Assembly (NCBI GenBank): GCA_030063045.1
Contig: JAQSEB010000041.1
Coordinates: forward strand, 4,271,501-4,335,500
Direction: 5' to 3'
DNA from: Pratylenchus scribneri
Taxonomy: Eukaryota; Nematoda; Chromadorea; Rhabditida; Pratylenchidae
Length of the DNA: 64,000 nt
A program made the translations under genes and the position numbers. A model generated the notes under the pieces. It made no database searches and had not been told where the DNA came from. It saw nothing but the letters and a program-made list of their open reading frames with translations. Below, piece after piece: positions 59,388-64,000 of this stretch. Numbering within the stretch: the first letter of the stretch is position 1; each line of letters begins with the position of its first letter.

Positions 59388-59720
59388 TCATTTGCGGTTT
59401 TTTTGAAAGCACCCGCATCTTGGGCAAACAGTCTTTCCTAAATCGAGACCACCATCAATCCCTTTGATCACTCCGCCAATCACTGCTCCAATCACGGCGC
59501 CTACCGGGCCAGCCAATGCTCCAATGGCGGCTCCGGCACCCAATCCTTCCGCCAAATTTTTGACAAGACGGCCTACTGCCCGCGGTCCGTCATATTCAAC
59601 TGAAATTTTTAATTATTTTTTAACAGAATTCTATTAATAATTATAAGAGAATTTTATAGAATAAAATGAAAAAGCCTCACAGCGATAATAGCAATATTTA
59701 CATGTGGCATACCGTGGCAT
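59388..59720 (-). CDS. CxxC - glycine-zipper - CxxC small protein, member 3 (83 aa)
   Basis: Exon 1 (59720-59681) encodes MPRYATCKYCYYR and exon 2 (59599-59388) joins through the same split-codon phase as members 1 and 2. The middle is the clearest glycine zipper in the window: GLGAGAAIGALAGPVGAVIG continuing AVIGGVIKG. It closes with CPRCGCFQKNRK. The HHR after the first knuckle is YYR here. The shortest member, with no C-terminal tail. A diverged TTGATTGGTAGATTACTAAA lies about 450 bases upstream. Predicted small membrane-inserting zinc protein; function unknown. Confidence 0.78.
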
Positions 59721-61645
59721 TCAATAAAAATTCGTTGTCAATTAAAAAATATTTAATTTTCGAAGAAATAGAAAAGTAAATTTTTTGTATTCTAAAAAAG
59801 TTCAACTTTTAATTTAATTAGAACAATATAATAATAGAGCAACAATTTAGGCCAAAATTTTATTTGAAAAATTAATATTGCTTAATATTTTAAATTTCGG
59901 AAACTCAAAAAAAGGAAATATTTTGTGGTCAATTTTTACTTTTCCCAAAATTTGTAAATTTCTCAACATAAAATGTTCCAAAAAAAGTGAGAAATATTCT
60001 CAAAAAAAATATTCTATTTTCACAAATCGAATAAAAAATTGGGGTTTTAAAAAATAAAAAAAATATGTAAAATTTAATTCATTTATTTATTTAAATTAAT
60101 TATCAATTATTGAAGAAAATATTGCAATTAAATAATTGCCCCCATATTATGTCCATTTGATTGGTAGATTACTAAAAAATAAATTAACATAAAATTTTAA
60201 TTCCCATTGTTCGCGATAAAGGAAATAATGCATAGGTCAAACTTCGGTGTCGAAATCTATCAATCTTTTTAGCTTTCTTTTGTTTTTGATGAAGAATAAA
60301 AAATAAAATATTTATTTGTGAAAGATGGAATGCGAATTTTGCGCCTATATGTTCTTCTATTTGTTTATGTGTATGTGTGATGTCTATCAATAATTGGACG
60401 GCATTTTTGATTATTTTTTAAATCATTTACTTTTAGTTATATTAGTCATAATGCAAATTTGCAAATAATGGAACATATCAATATTATATTTTATACTTAG
60501 CAATATAAAATTATTAATCAACAATATTTAGATGATTAACTCATTTAAAAAAAAAAAAATGGTTAAAAACCTATAAAATTATTTCAATTTCCAGAGACAT
60601 TACAATCTCGAGTATTAGACTCTGTATTATTATTATTTATTATGTTCAATAATCCTATCGAAATTTACAGTATTTTTTATTATTTATTTAAATATTCAAT
60701 ATAAAACTTGTTTAGCGAACTTTTATTAAATTTATATCAGGAAATTTGAAATAATACTTTTCTGTTTATCACTAAGGGATTTTTCATCACATTTTGCTCT
60801 CATTTAATTGGCTATTTTGTTGACAGACACCAGCGGTGTTGAATTTGAAAAATAAAATGAAATATAGAGGAAGTTGGAAGAAATTAACCAAAATGATAAA
60901 TTGTTTTGCATGTTCTATGAAGTTTTAATTCTTGTTAATAGTTTGTTCAAATTCAAATCAAAATTAATATAATTAATATTTTGATTTAATAAATATAGAA
61001 AATTATCAAAAAAAAATATTGTACGAGCTAATGATGCAATTTTTAATCCTATAAGCCAAAATTATATACTTTCTCAAAGCTTTATGTTATGAGATTATTA
61101 AAAAATGCCAATTTTTAACATGAAAATCATTGATCTTTGGAAACAAGAACTTCGCGAATGGGAATGAATTCTGCTCATTATCATCAAATTTGGTGTTCAA
61201 AATTAGGTTGTGCCATTTCATTTTAAATTTATGGTAAAAATAATTTTTTACATTATTTTACAAAGCTATGGATATAATAAGAATATATTGGCTTTAAACT
61301 AATAACAAACGATAATGGAATTGTTAAATCTTTTCACAAAATATAAACCGTTTTGAATTATTATTTTCAAATGGAAATGAGTTTAAAAAATCCCTCAAAT
61401 CATTATTCTTCATTTCAAACGTGAATATTTAAAAATTAATTAGAAAAATTTATTTAAAATACTTTTATTCAATTCAAAAATTTATGAAAACAATTAATAA
61501 CAATTAAGATGAATGGGGTCAAAAATGAGTCACAAATTTTAACCGGCAGGTGCAGCTTTGTCATTTTCAATCTAAAACAAAAAAGAATTATTTTTTGTAT
61601 TTTAATATTTTTTTCTTAAAAGAAAGCTCAAAAAATGGAATAGGA
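59721..61645. other. AT-rich spacer
   Basis: No supported gene; short frames such as 60184-60390 (minus) lack splice context. It holds the diverged palindrome at 60159-60178. Confidence 0.4.
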
Positions 61646-62571
61646 CTACCAACCTGAAGAGCCCTGCATCAGTGCATTTTCGGCTTCCTGACGAAGACGA
61701 GCATTTTCAATTGCAAATTGACGAGCATTTTCTATTTCCTGGCGGAGTCTGGCATTCTCAATGTGAAGATTGAAATTTTCAAGGCGAATCTGCTCTGGGT
61801 GATTAGTGAGAGTCCGTTCCATTTGGGCATTCTCCCGCCGCAATTGTCGAATTTCGGCAATCAAACGACAACGTAACTGTTCAAAGCGGGCCCATTTTAT
61901 CTTCTAAAACAAAAAAAAGAGAATATATATTATTATGATTGAGAAATAAAATAATTTTGCAAAAATTTATAAAGGAATTTCTCATTTTTTTGATCTATTT
62001 TTAATTTAATTAATTTAATTAATTCATTAGTTTAGTTATCTCATTGTATTATTTATCATAAAATGTTAGAACAATTTGGGAATTTGTGCATAGCCCGATT
62101 CTATCTAAATCTAATAGATGCTTAATATCAACAATCAACTTATTCTTACAGACTTGTGATTATGCTTATTCATTCAACATTGTCTGTTTGTATATAATTT
62201 CAATTTAAAATTTATTCAAATTAAATTTATTGAAGTGTACTAAATTGAACCCTAATTCGTTTGGTGGGCTTAAAACATTTGCCTTAAGCATAAAGAGCAC
62301 ATTCTATGTAGCCTGAATGCTTCTAGCTACATTTATAATTTTTATTGTTTTAACTTTTAATCAAATGTTGTGTTTGAGTGCCCAATAATCTTTCTTACAG
62401 GCTTATTAAATTTGTGAAAAAGTTTGATCATGAAAATTTGTTTACCTTTCGCAAACGTTTATGACGGTTTAGTTGTTCATTGTCATTTGGTGGTTTCCTT
62501 TCATCTCCGCCACCTTTCCGTCCACCACCTTTTCGTCCGCCACCTCCACCAGAACTTCCGCCAGCAAGCAT
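61646..62571 (-). CDS. Glycine/basic head and coiled-coil protein (127 aa)
   Basis: Exon 1 (62571-62446) encodes a glycine-rich basic head (SSGGGGGRKGGGRKGGGDER) and RHKRLRK. Exon 2 (from 61903, phase 0) continues KIKWARFEQLRCRL and then a coiled coil with internal repeats of ENARLRQE (LHIENARLRQEIENARQFAI). The RGG-like head suggests nucleic-acid binding. The basic-then-coil order recalls bZIP factors, but the Asn/Arg signature of that family is not evident. The frame ends SSGW at 61646; a donor inside this end (TCAG|GTTGG) with the acceptor near 61572 would give SSGD instead. The 540-base intron is non-coding. Confidence 0.65.
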
Positions 62572-64000
62572 TGTCGAATAATTTTTTTTAGTTAAATTGA
62601 AGATTATTTAAAAACAGCTTAAAAAAGAAATTTATAAGTGATTATTGCTTCGAATAAATAATAAAAAATTAAAATGTAAATAAATAGTATCTTATTTAAG
62701 GAAAAGCTGACAAAAATTTAAATACATAATTTAAATTATTCTTTTTGGACTTGAATTAAAACGAAAAATTAGCAGATCAAACGCAAAAGTTTTTTTTGCC
62801 CGGTCAGTTATAAAATGAATAAAAAAAATGGGCTCTCACTCAAATAAAATTCCTTTCCAACTCTTGTGATACGCGCGCACAAATCAATGGGCGCGCGCAA
62901 TATAAGGGAGAATGGAATAAAAAGACTCAATTGGCAACACCAAAATGAAACACATTTGCTTTTTCACTGATCATAAAAATCATATTTTTTGATTATCAAC
63001 AAATTAATAAATTATTAATTAATTTAACAACAAATTTTATGTTGAAAAATTGGAATATCTAATGCCATAAAATTTGGCAAAATCAGGTTTATTTGATAAG
63101 CCAATTCTTCCTTAAACTTTACATTTCCGAAAAAAATATTTAAATATTTAGATTAATACATATAGGAAATTGGCAAAAATTTGAATATAGGCAAGAAAAT
63201 TGAACAACTTTTAATCATCAATGTTGTTAAAAATTAATAATTTAAAAAGATTTAATATTCCAAAAATTGCTGCTTTCGAAAAAATGGAATTTATGAAATT
63301 TTTGAAAATATTTAAAATTAAAAACAAGTAAAATAATTATAACTTCAAAGACTTTGGGGAATGGGAATAAAATTAAAATAATTAGTCATTTTATTAATCA
63401 AAAAAATGGAAATTTTAGAATAAATTTAAATGGAATTTTTAATTTTGAAAAAAAAATAAATACTGAGAAAAATAATAAATTTGGAGTCGGAATAATCGGA
63501 ATAATTTGTTATATCAATTTGTAAAATGTTTCGTTAATTGTATTAATCCGGATAGTAACTGAAAATAGTTGCATAAATTTTGTTCCTTTTCATGCCAATA
63601 AAAATTATTTTGTGAATCGTAAATCTCTATTTAATTTTTTGCAATTTTCAGTTGATTTTTATTTTTTACAAAATATTTTCATTTTTTATTCAAAGGATTG
63701 CACCAAAATGCTTGGAATTTGATGGAAAAATGAATGAAGGGAAATCAGCCTCCCCATTTGGTCAAATAATAGAACAAAAATGGAAAAATAATCGAAAATA
63801 TTGAACAAAAATGAAGAAAAATAAATTAAATAAAAAATTCAATTTGATGTTATTTTTAAATACTAATTTAACATTAAATAATTGATAAAGTATGATTTTC
63901 ATTTTCTGAGCAAAATTATGCAATTTTAATTCAACATATCATTTATATAAAAATATTTTTTTAGCCTATTATTTGAATTTGTTTATGAATCTTCAAAAAT
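62572..64000. other. AT-rich spacer to window end
   Basis: GCGCGCGC words at 62872 and 62892 lie upstream of the coiled-coil gene, as one does upstream of the RING gene at 14272. An exon fossil lies at 63706-63790. No complete gene is seen. Confidence 0.4.
63706..63790 (+). pseudogene. Second fossil of glycine-zipper exon 2
   Basis: One frame reads KMNEGKSASPFGQIIEQK, aligned with TMLGGKSAGSSIGQAMGL of the gene at 46204. It is followed, as there, by a CAATTTGAT...TTTAACATT 3' block (63839). No exon 1 upstream. Confidence 0.4.

Noticed and set aside
61646..62571. bZIP transcription factor
   Set aside because: Basic residues precede a coiled coil, but the conserved Asn and Arg spacing of the bZIP basic region is not visible.

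Overview
The window looks like nuclear DNA of a very AT-rich nematode. The strongest taxonomic evidence is a secreted transthyretin-like domain (48.4-49.4 kb), a family typical of nematodes. Also consistent are many short introns of about 45-50 bases with TTTTCAG-type acceptors, and arrays of small, fast-evolving multi-exon genes. A root-knot-nematode-like (Meloidogyne-like) parasite is my best guess, but that is inference from base composition and gene style, not something the sequence proves. There are no bacterial operons, rRNA genes, CRISPR arrays or clean tRNA genes. All gene models below were assembled by hand from exon phases and GT-AG boundaries.

Layout. 0-1 kb: 3' part of an F-box-like family gene. 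3.5-9 kb: a nine-exon gene of unknown function with one in-frame stop. 9.4-12 kb (minus): a cysteine-rich, glycine-zipper protein. 12.4-13.1 kb: ten copies of a 73-bp minisatellite. 13.5-17.6 kb: two RING-finger genes with C-terminal membrane segments. 18-20 kb (minus): a J-domain protein with a Cys-rich tail. 20.7-24.1 kb: a gene-free block of repeats (27-bp minisatellites at both ends, a GC-rich hairpin island, three tRNA-like segments). 24.2-24.8 kb (minus): another glycine-zipper protein. 25-26.4 kb: one transposon nested in another. 27.5-32.7 kb: a long gene ending in a ZZ zinc finger. 34-38.7 kb: two more membrane RING genes and a small secreted cysteine-rich peptide. 39.3-41.6 kb: an F-box-like gene. 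44.6-49.4 kb: a signal-peptide exon, a small Cys/Gly protein and the transthyretin-like gene. 50.4-59.7 kb (minus): three paralogous small proteins built as CxxC - glycine zipper - CxxC, an F-box-like gene and its decayed copy, and a small coiled-coil protein. 61.6-62.6 kb (minus): a basic coiled-coil protein.

Three themes tie the window together. First, candidate ubiquitin-pathway parts (four RING proteins, F-box-like proteins) alternate with small GxxxG-rich putative membrane proteins carrying zinc-binding Cys pairs. Second, exon fossils lie beside living copies (RING exon 3 three times, F-box-like exon, Zn-ribbon exon, glycine-zipper exon 2), so families grow and decay exon by exon. Third, introns and spacers are full of short non-autonomous DNA transposons whose target-site duplications can be read directly: 8 bp for hAT-like elements, 9 bp for Mutator-like foldback elements. 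A recurrent block with two odd-centred palindromes (TTGCTCTGAGCAA and TTGGTAGACTACCAA) lies upstream of several unrelated genes and is the most interesting candidate regulatory signal.
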